Positions 35,597-46,634 are shown, counted from the stretch's first letter. The stretch is 64,000 nt of DNA from Alphaproteobacteria bacterium 33-17 (GCA_001897445.1 MKSX01000017.1:40658-104657), one strand, 5' to 3'. The notes: a model not told the origin generated them from the sequence alone. Numbers and translations are program-made.

Positions 35597-36901
35597 ATGA
35601 CTAAACTTTTTTCGCTCTTCATAATTTCATGTTTTTTTTTATTGAGCTGTAGTAACTTACAACCAGTGTATTTTTCTGAAATCAAAGATTTAAAGCAACT
35701 TCCACAGGATACAAGATCATTAAATATTGAAGAAATTCCTGAAATCATAACTACTAATAAATTACTATTCAGCGCATGGAATACAAAACATGTCGACAAA
35801 TGGAATGGCATGAGTTTTAAAGAACTCAAAAGGAAAATCGGTGAAAATATAGAAAGACTTAAACACTCATATAATGAGGTATTAGCTCAAAGAACACCCG
35901 ATGAATTTAATAGTGATTTAAAAAACGCCAATTTTAAAGACTTATTTGAAGAACGCAGATACGCATTAATTAGAAGAAATACTGATTTAAGAAGCCTTCC
36001 AACAATAAGACCTTACTTTAATAACCCTCTCTCTCCTGGTGAAGGATATCCGTTTGATCATGCACAGGAAACACATTTGTACATTGGTAGCCCTGTTTTG
36101 CTTAGCCATTATTCGCAGGATAAAGCATGGGCATTTATCCTGACTAACGATCATATGGCAGGATTTATAAAAGTTCAGGATCTCATGATAATACCTGCTA
36201 GAGAAGCTAAAATCCTCATGAACAGCCATAAATTCGGTGTAGTTATCAAGGAAAACCTCAACATTTATGATAATAACGATAACTTTATAGAACATATAAA
36301 ACTTGGCACCATATTACCTACTACCTCTGAAAATGGAAAACTAAAGGTTTTAGTACCTACTCATCATGGGCTTGAGGAGATTAAAATTAATCCAAACGAT
36401 ATTGCTGTGAATCCACTAGCTTTTTCCAAATCTAATATAGATATGATTGCTAACCAGCTTATTGCACGTCCATATGGTTTTGGAGGATATTTAGGTAACC
36501 GTGACAGCTCACAGTTGGTAAAAGATTTTTATGCGCCCTTTGGCTTATATCTGCCAAGAAACTCTAAAGAACAGTCTGAGTTCTTCCCTCATAAAACTTT
36601 AGATGTATCAAATTTAAGTGTTAAAGAAAAGCTCAGATTACTTAAGGAAAAGGGTAAGCCTTTTGGTGCTTTAATTTATAAAAAGGGACGTATTGCAATT
36701 TATGCTGGTGACTTTGAAGGTAAACCAGTTATGCTTCATAGTGTCTGGGGAGTAGTGTTATCTAAAGGTAAAAACTTATCCAGAAATGTTATCGGTAAGT
36801 CCGTAATATCTTCTAGTAAAATTGGCAAAGAACTTGATAATTATAGCAAAAAAGATTCATTTATATACAAAGCTTCCAAGATTATTTTTTTGTACAAATA
36901 G
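35597..36901 (+). CDS. SH3/NlpC-P60 family lipoprotein with substituted catalytic residues
   Basis: 434 aa with a lipoprotein signal (LLSC, Cys18). The middle has the SH3b arrangement of this family (RPYFNNPLSPGEGYPFDHAQ, about 139-157; AWAFILTNDHMAGFI, about 177-191; a second SH3 at about 212-270). The C-terminal NlpC/P60 domain is GFGGYLGNRDSSQLVKDFYA followed by YLPRNSKEQS. The catalytic Cys expected in R-D-C-S is Ser304, and the His expected in P-G-H-I is Arg365 (KKGRIAIYAG); only the third site (H381 in MLHSVWG) is kept. The protein is therefore probably not an active peptidoglycan hydrolase and may bind the wall. It is 17 bases after its neighbour, in the dedA operon. Confidence 0.82.
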   Translation: MTKLFSLFIISCFFLLSCSNLQPVYFSEIKDLKQLPQDTRSLNIEEIPEIITTNKLLFSAWNTKHVDKWNGMSFKELKRKIGENIERLKHSYNEVLAQRTPDEFNSDLKNANFKDLFEERRYALIRRNTDLRSLPTIRPYFNNPLSPGEGYPFDHAQETHLYIGSPVLLSHYSQDKAWAFILTNDHMAGFIKVQDLMIIPAREAKILMNSHKFGVVIKENLNIYDNNDNFIEHIKLGTILPTTSENGKLKVLVPTHHGLEEIKINPNDIAVNPLAFSKSNIDMIANQLIARPYGFGGYLGNRDSSQLVKDFYAPFGLYLPRNSKEQSEFFPHKTLDVSNLSVKEKLRLLKEKGKPFGALIYKKGRIAIYAGDFEGKPVMLHSVWGVVLSKGKNLSRNVIGKSVISSSKIGKELDNYSKKDSFIYKASKIIFLYK

Positions 36902-36917
36902 ATTTAGGCTAAATGGC

Positions 36918-36946
36918 TTGATTTTTGATAAAAACTGAAATATAAA
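36918..36946 (+). promoter_or_regulatory. promoter of tRNA-Val
   Basis: TTGATT (36918-36923), a 17-base spacer and TATAAA (36941-36946) end 27 bases before the tRNA. Confidence 0.6.
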
Positions 36947-36973
36947 GTTTGGTAATAAATATCCCTATTTTAA

Positions 36974-37050
36974 GGGCGATTAGCTCAGTTGGTTAGAGCG
37001 CCACGTTGACATCGTGGAGGTCGGAAGTTCGAGTCTTCTATCGCCCACCA
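36974..37050 (+). tRNA. tRNA-Val (anticodon GAC)
   Basis: A 77-base cloverleaf. The acceptor GGGCGAT pairs with ATCGCCC, followed by A and an encoded CCA. The D arm is TAGCTCAGTTGGTTAGAGC. The anticodon stem CCACG/CGTGG holds the loop TTGACAT, with anticodon GAC. The T arm contains GTTCGAGTC. The gene reads valine codons GUC/GUU. Confidence 0.96.
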
Positions 37051-37146
37051 TTTAATTATATTAAATATTTTAAAGTATTGAGCAGTAAGCCAAGCCTGGT
37101 AAACATGGGCTAGCACAAATAATGATAAATACCATAACCTAAAGAC

Positions 37147-37422
37147 TTAACTAGACTCCTTCCTTTTAAATTCCAAACTTAATGCATGGATTCTATCCTT
37201 TAACATTCCCTTAAGTAATGTCTTTACCCTTCTATGGCGATCCAATTTAGGTAAATCATATAAAATATTGGAAAATATCACAATTTTAAGATGTGACTCA
37301 TCCTGATGCTTCAGATTATTATGCTGATGCTTTGCATGTTTTTCTGAGAAATCCTCTATAAAAACCTCTGAATCCTCAAAGGCTTTTCTTAATATTTCAT
37401 TTATTAAATCAATGTTTTTCAT
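37147..37422 (-). CDS. bolA: BolA family protein
   Basis: A 91 aa BolA-like protein. The C-terminal core SHLKIVIFSNILYDLPKLDRHRRVKTLLKG, followed by RIHALSLEFK, matches the BolA signature, including the RHR motif with an Fe-S-ligating His and the terminal H-A-L-S. BolA proteins bind monothiol glutaredoxins and [2Fe-2S] clusters and act in iron-sulfur trafficking or stress. The expected Gly-rich segment before the RHR helix is replaced by NILYDLP. It ends inside the short repeat AAAGACTTAACTA shared with the 16 kb inverted-repeat element. Confidence 0.85.
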   Translation of the reverse strand: MKNIDLINEILRKAFEDSEVFIEDFSEKHAKHQHNNLKHQDESHLKIVIFSNILYDLPKLDRHRRVKTLLKGMLKDRIHALSLEFKRKESS

Positions 37423-37541
37423 AAAATTTTCAATTAATGCGATAAAAATGCTTTACATATATTACAAATTACTATATGAATAGTTAACAATCAAAACCAT
37501 TCATTAAGAAAGATTAACATTTATATTATAGGTGAAGAATT

Positions 37542-37919
37542 ATGGCACGTAAATCAGATATTTTACAAAAAATTGACAGAAATATTGGTAAAAAGATTAA
37601 ATCTAGAAGAATTTTCTTAGGTATGTCACGTCAAGAACTTGCTGAAAAAATGGCAATTACTCAACAACAAATCCAAAAATACGAAACAGGTATTAACAGA
37701 ATTTCTGCAAGCAGACTTTTAGGTCTTGCTGAAGCTTTAGGCGTAACAATTACATATTTTTATGATAACTTAACATCTAATGTTGCAGAAGAAATGAGCG
37801 AAGAAGGTCAAAGAATGTGTATTGAAGTTGCTAGAAACTTTATGAAGATTGATAATAAAGGATTTAAATCAGCAATTAATAACCTTGTTAAAACACTTTC
37901 TGAAGCTTCTGAAGCTTAA
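37542..37919 (+). CDS. XRE-family transcriptional regulator
   Basis: 125 aa with an N-terminal helix-turn-helix of the lambda-Cro/XRE type: IGKKIKSRRIFLGMSRQELA, then MAITQQQIQKYETGINRISA, then SRLLGLAEALGVTITYFYD (about residues 13-75). The C-terminal 50 residues are helical and probably mediate dimers. Similar short XRE regulators are common in Alphaproteobacteria and Rickettsiales; the target is unknown. A perfect palindromic terminator follows directly. Confidence 0.9.
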   Translation: MARKSDILQKIDRNIGKKIKSRRIFLGMSRQELAEKMAITQQQIQKYETGINRISASRLLGLAEALGVTITYFYDNLTSNVAEEMSEEGQRMCIEVARNFMKIDNKGFKSAINNLVKTLSEASEA

Positions 37920-37941
37920 CTACTGAAATTTTAATAGTCTT

Positions 37942-37969
37942 GAAAAAGGGTCTAATTAGACCCTTTTTC
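37942..37969. terminator. bidirectional terminator between the XRE regulator and SURF1
   Basis: A 28-base perfect palindrome: GAAAAAGGGTCT (37942-37953), AATT, AGACCCTTTTTC (37958-37969). It serves both convergent genes and contains the SURF1 stop codon and the last codons of SURF1. Confidence 0.85.
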
Positions 37970-38645
37970 TTTTATAAACTGCGTAAATTACTAAATTAGC
38001 TATAGCTAACATATACCATGTAAGTGCATAACCCATGTGATCATTTCTAACCCTTTCTTTTGCATTTTGCCCAATTGGGTATTCATTATTAAGATAACTG
38101 CGCTGCATAAAGAAACCAGGATCATTAATCTTGAAATATTCAGAAAAGTTTTGACTATTGATATAAAACCAAACATTTAATTTTACATCATTTTCAGGGG
38201 TAAAGACTCTTTTAATTTCATTGGGCATTATAGTAACTAGCACATCATCAAGCACCCATTTTTTATGCATGAATTTTTCCTTATGACTTACAGGGATCCA
38301 GCCCATATTTATTATGAAATTATAAGAATCACATTTAACCTGCGTAACCAAGAAATAACCAGATTCGCCTCTAATAGCTCTGCTGCCTGCAAAAACAAAA
38401 ACGTTCTCACCAGTAGTTTGCGCCTTATCAAGAATTAACCTTCTGAAATTCAAATCTTTATTGTAAATTTGATGAAGTTTTTCGCAAGATACTTTCTCAG
38501 GCTCTTTAGTTATTTTTTGATCAAGTTCGTGCTGAAGTGCAGTTTTATATTGATATCTTACAATTTGCCATGAGCCAAGGAAAAGGAGGATCAAGACCAT
38601 TACCACTGTCATAAACAGTGGTAACTTACTTTTTTTAGAAGGCAT
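37956..38645 (-). CDS. surf1: SURF1 family cytochrome oxidase assembly protein
   Basis: 229 aa with an N-terminal membrane helix (PLFMTVVMVLILLFLGSWQI), the SURF1 start motif LGSWQIVRYQYK, a periplasmic domain with FVFAGSRAIRGESGYFLVTQ and NMGWIP, and a C-terminal helix (DHMGYALTWYMLAIANLVIY), which is the SURF1 N-H-x-x-Y-A-x-T-W pattern. It acts in haem a insertion into COX1. Its start overlaps the COX3 stop (TAATG), and its last codons form part of the terminator palindrome. Confidence 0.93.
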   Translation of the reverse strand: MPSKKSKLPLFMTVVMVLILLFLGSWQIVRYQYKTALQHELDQKITKEPEKVSCEKLHQIYNKDLNFRRLILDKAQTTGENVFVFAGSRAIRGESGYFLVTQVKCDSYNFIINMGWIPVSHKEKFMHKKWVLDDVLVTIMPNEIKRVFTPENDVKLNVWFYINSQNFSEYFKINDPGFFMQRSYLNNEYPIGQNAKERVRNDHMGYALTWYMLAIANLVIYAVYKRKRV

Positions 38646-39460
38646 TATCTACCCCAAATATATACAAATACGTAGAGGAATAACCATACTACGTCTACAA
38701 AGTGCCAGTACCAAGCAGCAAATTCAAAACCAAGGTGATTCTGAGCGTCCATTTGACCGCGTTTAGCACGAATTAAGCATACAAACAGGAAAATGGTACC
38801 AATTAATACGTGCGCACCATGGAAACCTGTAGCCATAAAGAAATTTGATGGATAAACACCATCAGTAAACTTAAACGGAGCATGCGAATACTCTATCACC
38901 TGACATAATGTAAATAAAACGCCAAGTCCTACTGTAAGACTTAGACCAGTTATAAAATCCTTACGGTTATTTTCAAGCAAACTATAATGTGCCCATGTTA
39001 CTGTTGTACCTGATAAAAGCAGGATTAATGTATTCATGAGTGGTAAATCCCATGGATCAAATGTGTTGATACCAGCAGGAGGCCACATTCCTTCTGCAAC
39101 AGTCCAAAACCCATCTAAAATTCCCACTGGAAATAGGGCAGCACTAAAAAATGAAAAGAAGAACGCAAAGAAGAACATAACTTCTGATAAAATAAACAGA
39201 GCCATGCCAATTCTAAGACCATTTTGAACCACAACAGTATGCGCTTTGTCAACTATTGCTTCTTTTACAACGCTTTTCCACCAATAATACATAACGCTCA
39301 ACACAGCCAAAAACCCTGCTGGCAACAAAAAATTACCTATAGCATGTTTATGCATAAATAAGACTGCACCAGAAGTTAGAGCCAGTAACGAAAATGCCCC
39401 GGCTATAGGTAGTGGACTTGGGTCAACTAAATGATATGAATGGTTCTGCTTTGATGACAT
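38645..39460 (-). CDS. ctaE: cytochrome c oxidase subunit III
   Basis: 271 aa and seven predicted membrane helices. Signatures are HSYHLVDPSPLPIAGAFSLL at the N-terminus, LSEVMFFFAFFFSFFSAALF, WPPAGINTFDPWDLPLMNTL, FFMATGFHGAHVLIGTIFLF and FEFAAWYWHFVDVVWLFLYV with its conserved His and Glu. A structural core subunit of the aa3 oxidase. It lies between ctaG and SURF1 in the oxidase cluster, 92 bases after ctaG. Confidence 0.97.
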   Translation of the reverse strand: MSSKQNHSYHLVDPSPLPIAGAFSLLALTSGAVLFMHKHAIGNFLLPAGFLAVLSVMYYWWKSVVKEAIVDKAHTVVVQNGLRIGMALFILSEVMFFFAFFFSFFSAALFPVGILDGFWTVAEGMWPPAGINTFDPWDLPLMNTLILLLSGTTVTWAHYSLLENNRKDFITGLSLTVGLGVLFTLCQVIEYSHAPFKFTDGVYPSNFFMATGFHGAHVLIGTIFLFVCLIRAKRGQMDAQNHLGFEFAAWYWHFVDVVWLFLYVFVYIWGR

Positions 39461-39552
39461 TGTTATATCTCCATAAAAAACTTAATTATATTATAAAGCT
39501 ATTTGCTGAAATCGGCAATTTACATTTTGATTTAAGTTTAAATATAATATTA

Positions 39553-40080
39553 CTATCTATCTGAAATATCGAAAAAAGTATAGGATAAAGTTATCTCTTC
39601 TATATCATCCATGTTAGAATCTTTTTCAATTTTCGGATCAATGTAAAATAAAACCGGAAATTCTACTGCCTGTTTTGGGTTTAGTATCTGTTCTTCAAAG
39701 CAAAAACACTCTATTTTTTGAAAATATCTTCCTGCTCTTAATGGCGTTACGTTATAAGTTGCCATTATTTTCAATGGTTTATCTGACAAATTTTCAGCCT
39801 TATAATATGCAATTAAGTTTGCACCACTTAAACCCTCAACATATCTTGTTACATTTTGAAATTTTAGCGTAAGATGTTGCTCAACATTTGCATCAAAAAA
39901 AACTTTATATTTTTTACTACCTATTTGTTTTGATGAAACATTTGCAATTTGTACAGTTCCTGCAAAGCCTGTTTTTTGGCAGAATATACGGTAAAGAGGA
40001 ACCGATCCATATGCAAGCATAAGCATGCCGATTGCTGCAATTATAACATTAATAGCAAGATTTCGGTTTTTAGGATTCAT
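39553..40080 (-). CDS. ctaG: cytochrome c oxidase assembly protein CtaG (COX11)
   Basis: A copper chaperone that delivers Cu to the CuB site of COX1. 175 aa: one N-terminal membrane helix, SVPLYRIFCQKTGFAGTVQI right after it, and the copper-binding CFCF motif (KIECFCFEEQIL). The FYIDPKIEKD and ITLSYTFFDI segments close the immunoglobulin-like domain. It follows coxF closely in the oxidase operon. Confidence 0.95.
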   Translation of the reverse strand: MNPKNRNLAINVIIAAIGMLMLAYGSVPLYRIFCQKTGFAGTVQIANVSSKQIGSKKYKVFFDANVEQHLTLKFQNVTRYVEGLSGANLIAYYKAENLSDKPLKIMATYNVTPLRAGRYFQKIECFCFEEQILNPKQAVEFPVLFYIDPKIEKDSNMDDIEEITLSYTFFDISDR

Positions 40081-40083
40081 TAT

Positions 40084-40206
40084 TTATACTGGTAAGCCAT
40101 ATTTTTTAAAACCCAGGTAAAAGAATAGCACCACTATTCCCATAATAATTAAAAATAGAGCTATATTTTTAGACTTTTTCTTTTCGTGCAATGGATGTAA
40201 TGGCAT
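40084..40206 (-). CDS. small CoxF-like membrane protein
   Basis: A 40 aa frame from ATG at 40206 to TAA at 40084: MPLHPLHEKKKSKNIALFLI, then one membrane helix (IIMGIVVLFFYLGFKKYG). A charged N-terminus plus one helix, located directly before ctaG, fits the short coxF-type gene seen between ctaB and ctaG in alphaproteobacterial oxidase operons. It starts on the base after the DUF805 stop (TAA-ATG). Function is not established. Confidence 0.7.
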   Translation of the reverse strand: MPLHPLHEKKKSKNIALFLIIMGIVVLFFYLGFKKYGLPV

Positions 40207-40722
40207 TTAAGTACCTGATTTTGATATTAATGGTCTAAAATTAACATTATTATAAGGGCTTAGTCCATATTTATTATAATGTTTATCGCCTTTCTTTATA
40301 CCAAATAATCCATAATATATTGCATTTGATATTAAAAATGTTAGGAAACTGCCAGATAGTAAAGTTAAACTCACTGTAGTAATAACTGTACTTATAAGAA
40401 AATTAAGAAACCATATAGCAATGTAAATTATTATTATAAATAAAAACGATCTTCCGTAATCATGCACCCTTCTTCTTAGTAACATTATACCGCAAAAATA
40501 AGCATAAATTGACATAACCATAGTCATGCCTAACGTTATGTAATATACTATAAATCCTTGGTTATCTGCAATTTTCAAAATGATATAACCTATGAAGGTA
40601 CATATTACTGAAGCCATATTTGCATACCAAAACTCAGCCCTACTTGCCCTTCCATGCCTGATCGGCTTTAAGAATGTGAGGATAAAAGCATGTTTAAGAT
40701 TATATATGAGGTTAAGTAACAT
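40207..40722 (-). CDS. DUF805 family membrane protein
   Basis: 171 aa, four to five membrane helices. The DUF805 start is clear: HGRASRAEFWYANMASVICTF (R-x-x-R-x-E-F-W), and the centre has the family's LLRRRVHDYGRSFLFIIIIY (R-R-L-H-D-x-G-x-S). The C-terminal tail has the KKGDKHYNKYG pattern (G-x-x-x-x-N-x-Y-G). The family function is unknown. It is inserted between ctaB and the coxF-like gene, directly abutting the latter, so it is expressed with the oxidase cluster or drives its distal half from the 286-base gap upstream. Confidence 0.88.
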   Translation of the reverse strand: MLLNLIYNLKHAFILTFLKPIRHGRASRAEFWYANMASVICTFIGYIILKIADNQGFIVYYITLGMTMVMSIYAYFCGIMLLRRRVHDYGRSFLFIIIIYIAIWFLNFLISTVITTVSLTLLSGSFLTFLISNAIYYGLFGIKKGDKHYNKYGLSPYNNVNFRPLISKSGT

Positions 40723-41008
40723 GGTGTGCCTTAATTATTTCAATGAATTCTAGGTTGTAGTATATTATGTATGTTCATCTGTCAATATTCGTATAATTAA
40801 GTTGTGGTTGCGTATGTTTGATAGAAAGTAATTTTTATAAAATCTATTTTTTTTAAAAGGTTTTAAAAATTCTGACCACCTCGGGAAGGATTTTTTACTT
40901 CAATTTAAATGCGCCTTAATTTGACTTGTAAATTGATCCCCTCGGTTTTTTCAAAACCTCACCCTTTGGTCACAATTTATGTGAACTTTATAAATTACTA
41001 AGCTAGAC
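40723..41008. other. intergenic region between ctaB and DUF805
   Basis: The longest gene-free stretch of the window (286 bases). It contains a TCACA-ATTTA-TGTGA inverted repeat (40970-40984) close to the ctaB stop and several T/A-rich runs. No open frame, RNA gene or clear terminator was found. It probably carries a promoter for the DUF805-coxF-ctaG-ctaE-SURF1 half of the cluster. Confidence 0.4.
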
Positions 41009-41911
41009 CTAAAACACTCTATCTACAACCATCATTCCGTAGAGAATGAATAGATAAAGTATAGAGTATCCAAATAATTTTGGAGCATAGTTGAGATTGT
41101 TTGCTTTAAGAAGCTTAAAACTTCCCCACACAAAATATATACCTAAAATATTGGCAGCAATAAAATATGTAACCCCAAGCATTCCAATATAATATGGCAC
41201 TAAAGTTGTTAGCCACATAAGAATAGCATAAACAAATATATGTAACTTAGTTGACTTTTGACCTTTTACTACTGGCAGCATAGGCACGCCTGCTTTTTTA
41301 TAATCATCTGACTTATAAATTGCCAGCGCCCAGAAATGTGGAGGCGTCCACATAAAGATTATTAAAAAAAGAATCAGACTTTCGATTGAGACATTACCAG
41401 TTACAGCTGCCCATCCGATCATTGGCGGAAAAGATCCAGCAGCACCGCCTATTACTATATTTTGCGGTGTTCTTCTTTTCAGCCAGATTGTATAGATAAA
41501 TACATAAAATAAAATAGCGCTAAGTAATACTGCGCTTGCAACATAGTTTACGCACATTGCCATCAAGAATACTGATAAAAACGCTGTACATACGCCAAAT
41601 TCTAGTACCACATGCGGCGCAATTTTACCGCTGGGAATTGGTCTTTTTGCAGTTCTAGTCATGATTTTATCAATATCGCGGTCATACCACATATTAATTG
41701 CGCCACTAGCACCAGAGCCTAGGCATGTGCAAAGCACTGTCATAATAGCTGTAAAAAAGTCTATTTTTCCTGGAGCCAAAAGTATGCCTACAATGGCAGT
41801 AAATACAACTAATGTCATTACGCCAGGCTTGAGTAGCGCTATAAAATCTTTAATTTCAGATTCATATGCACTACCTACCTGGCTTTTGTGTAGTTCATGA
41901 GTAGATAACAT
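41009..41911 (-). CDS. ctaB: protoheme IX farnesyltransferase (COX10)
   Basis: Converts haem b to haem o for the aa3 oxidase. 300 aa, a UbiA-type polyprenyltransferase with about nine helices. The first Asp-rich motif is NMWYDRDIDKIMTRTAKRPI, and the second loop carries PHFWALAIYKSDDYKKAGVP with MLPVVKG. The LLKPGVMTLVVFTAIVGI start is typical. It follows COX1 by 7 bases. Confidence 0.96.
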   Translation of the reverse strand: MLSTHELHKSQVGSAYESEIKDFIALLKPGVMTLVVFTAIVGILLAPGKIDFFTAIMTVLCTCLGSGASGAINMWYDRDIDKIMTRTAKRPIPSGKIAPHVVLEFGVCTAFLSVFLMAMCVNYVASAVLLSAILFYVFIYTIWLKRRTPQNIVIGGAAGSFPPMIGWAAVTGNVSIESLILFLIIFMWTPPHFWALAIYKSDDYKKAGVPMLPVVKGQKSTKLHIFVYAILMWLTTLVPYYIGMLGVTYFIAANILGIYFVWGSFKLLKANNLNYAPKLFGYSILYLFILYGMMVVDRVF

Positions 41912-41918
41912 TCTTTCC

Positions 41919-44338
<2,420 letters not shown>

Positions 44339-44428
44339 GCAAAACCCATGTAAATCTTTATGATATAGACAATATATATAAAATATCATATATTTCAGTA
44401 ATTACAACACGCTTTTATATCATATATT

Positions 44429-45862
44429 ATGTTTAATAAAGATAAATTTTCAAATTACTTTGCCAAAAAGTCCCAATTAGATGAAGAATTCTTCACAAAT
44501 TTTACAAATAAATCTCTCTCAAAGTTTGCTGATGGAGAACTTTTTTTAGAATATGTTGAATCAGAAAAATTTGTATTTGACGACGGCAAATTAAAATCAT
44601 CCAGCTACAATATTTCTAGTGGATTCGGCTTAAGAGGCATTGATGGAGAGCTTTCCTACCTTGCGCATTCATCTGATATTTCTAAAGCAGAACTAGAAAC
44701 AGCTGCTAAAGCTATTACAACAAGCTCTAATGATAATATTAGCATTTCTAAACCTGCGCCGAGCAATATCATTAGTTTGTATTCAGATGAAAATCCACTT
44801 ATTAAAGATTTTGATTATCAGGCAAAAATTAGATTAATGCAGCAAATTGATAATTACCTAAGATCAAAGCATAATGATATTAAGCAAGTATCAGTTGGTA
44901 TTATCGGTGAGTTTCAGGTTATTACAGTCTTTAGAAAAGACGGTGAGAAATTTTTAGATGTCAGACCCTTAGTCAGACTTAATATTTCTGTTATAGCTGA
45001 AAGTAACGGCAGAAAAGAAGCAGGATCAAGTGGCAGCGGAGGACGTCATAGCTATACAAGGCTCTTTGAGGAAAGTCACTGGCATAAACAAGCTGATGAA
45101 GCTTATAGAATTGCAAAAGTTAATTTATCTTCAAAGCCAGCGCCAGCTGGTGAAATGCCTGTAGTACTTGGTTCAGGTTGGCCAGGAGTATTACTTCATG
45201 AAGCAATTGGGCATGGACTTGAGGGTGACTTTAACCGTAAAGAAACCTCTGCATTCACAGGTATGATCGGCAAACAGGTTGCATCTAAAGGCGTTACCGT
45301 CGTTGATGACGGCACATTGCCAGAACGTAGAGGATCTTTATCTATTGATGATGAAGGTACAAAAACCTCACGCACTGTTCTTATAGAAGATGGAATTTTA
45401 ATGGGCTATATGCAGGACAGGCAAAACGCAGCGCTTATGAATACTCATTCTACTGGGAACGGTCGAAGAGAAAGCTATGCCTGTAAGCCTATGCCGCGTA
45501 TGACTAATACTTATATGTTATCGGGGAATGCCACCCAGGAAGAACTGATTAAATCAGTAAAACGTGGTGTGTTTGCCGTTAACTTTGGTGGTGGTCAGGT
45601 TGATATTACCTCTGGTAAGTTCGTATTTTCAGCATCTGAAGCATATATGATAGAAGACGGTAAGGTTACTCATCCAATTAAAGGTGCTTCCTTAATCGGC
45701 AATGGTCCTGACTGCCTTACAAAAATTACAGGCATTGCTAATGATATGGAACTTGACCATGGCGTTGGAACATGCGGCAAAAACGGTCAAAGTGTGCCTG
45801 TAGGTGTTGGACAGCCAAGTTTACTAATTAGCTCTATGACGGTGGGCGGCACTGAAATATGA
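44429..45862 (+). CDS. tldD: metalloprotease TldD
   Basis: TldD/PmbA-family zinc protease subunit, 477 aa. The metal-binding helix is VLLHEAIGHGLEGDFNRKET, with H-E-x-x-x-H. The Gly-rich segment GSSGSGGRHSY, the downstream PRMTNTYMLSG and the C-terminal LTKITGIANDM / GTCGKNGQSVPVGVGQPS are characteristic. It normally works with TldE/PmbA, which is not in this window. It overlaps the next gene by 4 bases. Divergent from COX2 with about 90 bases between. Confidence 0.95.
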   Translation: MFNKDKFSNYFAKKSQLDEEFFTNFTNKSLSKFADGELFLEYVESEKFVFDDGKLKSSSYNISSGFGLRGIDGELSYLAHSSDISKAELETAAKAITTSSNDNISISKPAPSNIISLYSDENPLIKDFDYQAKIRLMQQIDNYLRSKHNDIKQVSVGIIGEFQVITVFRKDGEKFLDVRPLVRLNISVIAESNGRKEAGSSGSGGRHSYTRLFEESHWHKQADEAYRIAKVNLSSKPAPAGEMPVVLGSGWPGVLLHEAIGHGLEGDFNRKETSAFTGMIGKQVASKGVTVVDDGTLPERRGSLSIDDEGTKTSRTVLIEDGILMGYMQDRQNAALMNTHSTGNGRRESYACKPMPRMTNTYMLSGNATQEELIKSVKRGVFAVNFGGGQVDITSGKFVFSASEAYMIEDGKVTHPIKGASLIGNGPDCLTKITGIANDMELDHGVGTCGKNGQSVPVGVGQPSLLISSMTVGGTEI

Positions 45863-46431
45863 TAGATAGTTTATCTATACCATGCGATGAATTATTAGAT
45901 AAACTGGATCAGGAATTTCAAAAAGCAATTTTAAGTGCTAAACATCCTTGGCATTTGGCAAATATTGCTACTATAAGCCTAGACGGAACTCCAAACTCTA
46001 GGATGATGGTCGTTAGAAGTCATGATTTATCAAAAAAACTGATTACCTCTAATACTGACATTCGCAGCCCAAAAGCTCAGGAGATCTTGGCTTTTCCTAA
46101 AGCATCTCTGCTTTTTTATGACAAAGAACATAAAATCCAGCTTAGATTAAAGGCAAATGCAGAATTAAACAATCAAACCCTTTTTGCGAAGTCTATGTGG
46201 GATTCTCTAAAAAAATATAGTCAGAAATGCTATACTGCCGACTTTGCGCCTTCATCCGCAAAACATCAAGATGACTCACATTCTCAATCAGGATTTAGTA
46301 ACTTTAGCGTTATATCACTTACATATTATGAAATAGATATTTTGTTACTGCACCACTTAGGTCATATTAGGCGCAAGATTAATTTTGATTTATACGGCAA
46401 TATTTCAGGAGATAAATTTTTGAATCCCTAA
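45859..46431 (+). CDS. pyridoxamine 5'-phosphate oxidase-like FMN-binding protein
   Basis: 190 aa with a split-barrel flavin-binding fold: HPWHLANIATISLDGTPNSR, then MMVVRSHDLSKKLITSNTDIRSPK and ASLLFYDKEHKIQLRLKANAE. The Alr4036-type/PNPOx-like pattern is clear, but the C-terminal PdxH signature is missing and the C-terminus diverges (YYEIDILLLHHLGHIRRKIN). It is therefore not called PdxH; the substrate is unknown. Coupled to tldD by ATGA; ends 4 bases inside the convergent iscX gene. Confidence 0.8.
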   Translation: MIDSLSIPCDELLDKLDQEFQKAILSAKHPWHLANIATISLDGTPNSRMMVVRSHDLSKKLITSNTDIRSPKAQEILAFPKASLLFYDKEHKIQLRLKANAELNNQTLFAKSMWDSLKKYSQKCYTADFAPSSAKHQDDSHSQSGFSNFSVISLTYYEIDILLLHHLGHIRRKINFDLYGNISGDKFLNP

Positions 46432-46634
46432 GAATTTTCCCTAAGTTCGTACCATTCTGCCTGAATTGCCTCTAAAACTTTTTCGTTTGATCTTGCAGGA
46501 TCATCATAAAAATCTTCTAGTTCAGTTACTAATTTATGAAGTGTAGTAAACCTAAGTGACATAATGTCTACATCATGGTGTTCTTCTTCTAGCGCTTCTA
46601 CTATTTCTTCAACATCCGTCCAGCATAATCTCAT
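46428..46634 (-). CDS. iscX: iron-sulfur cluster assembly protein IscX
   Basis: A small acidic protein of 68 aa with the IscX pattern: LCWTDVEEIVEALEEEHHDV at the N-terminus, then SLRFTTLHKLVTELEDFYDD (family R-F-T-x-L-x-x-x-V) and SNEKVLEAIQAEWYE. It binds IscS and is thought to modulate iron donation in Fe-S synthesis. A TTG start at 46646 is possible, but the ATG at 46634 has GGAGG exactly 5 bases upstream. It stands alone instead of in an isc operon. Confidence 0.88.
   Translation of the reverse strand: MRLCWTDVEEIVEALEEEHHDVDIMSLRFTTLHKLVTELEDFYDDPARSNEKVLEAIQAEWYELRENS

Noticed and set aside
45859..46431. Calling the PNPOx-like gene pdxH
   Set aside because: The C-terminal PdxH signature and substrate residues are not visible; only the split-barrel part is supported.
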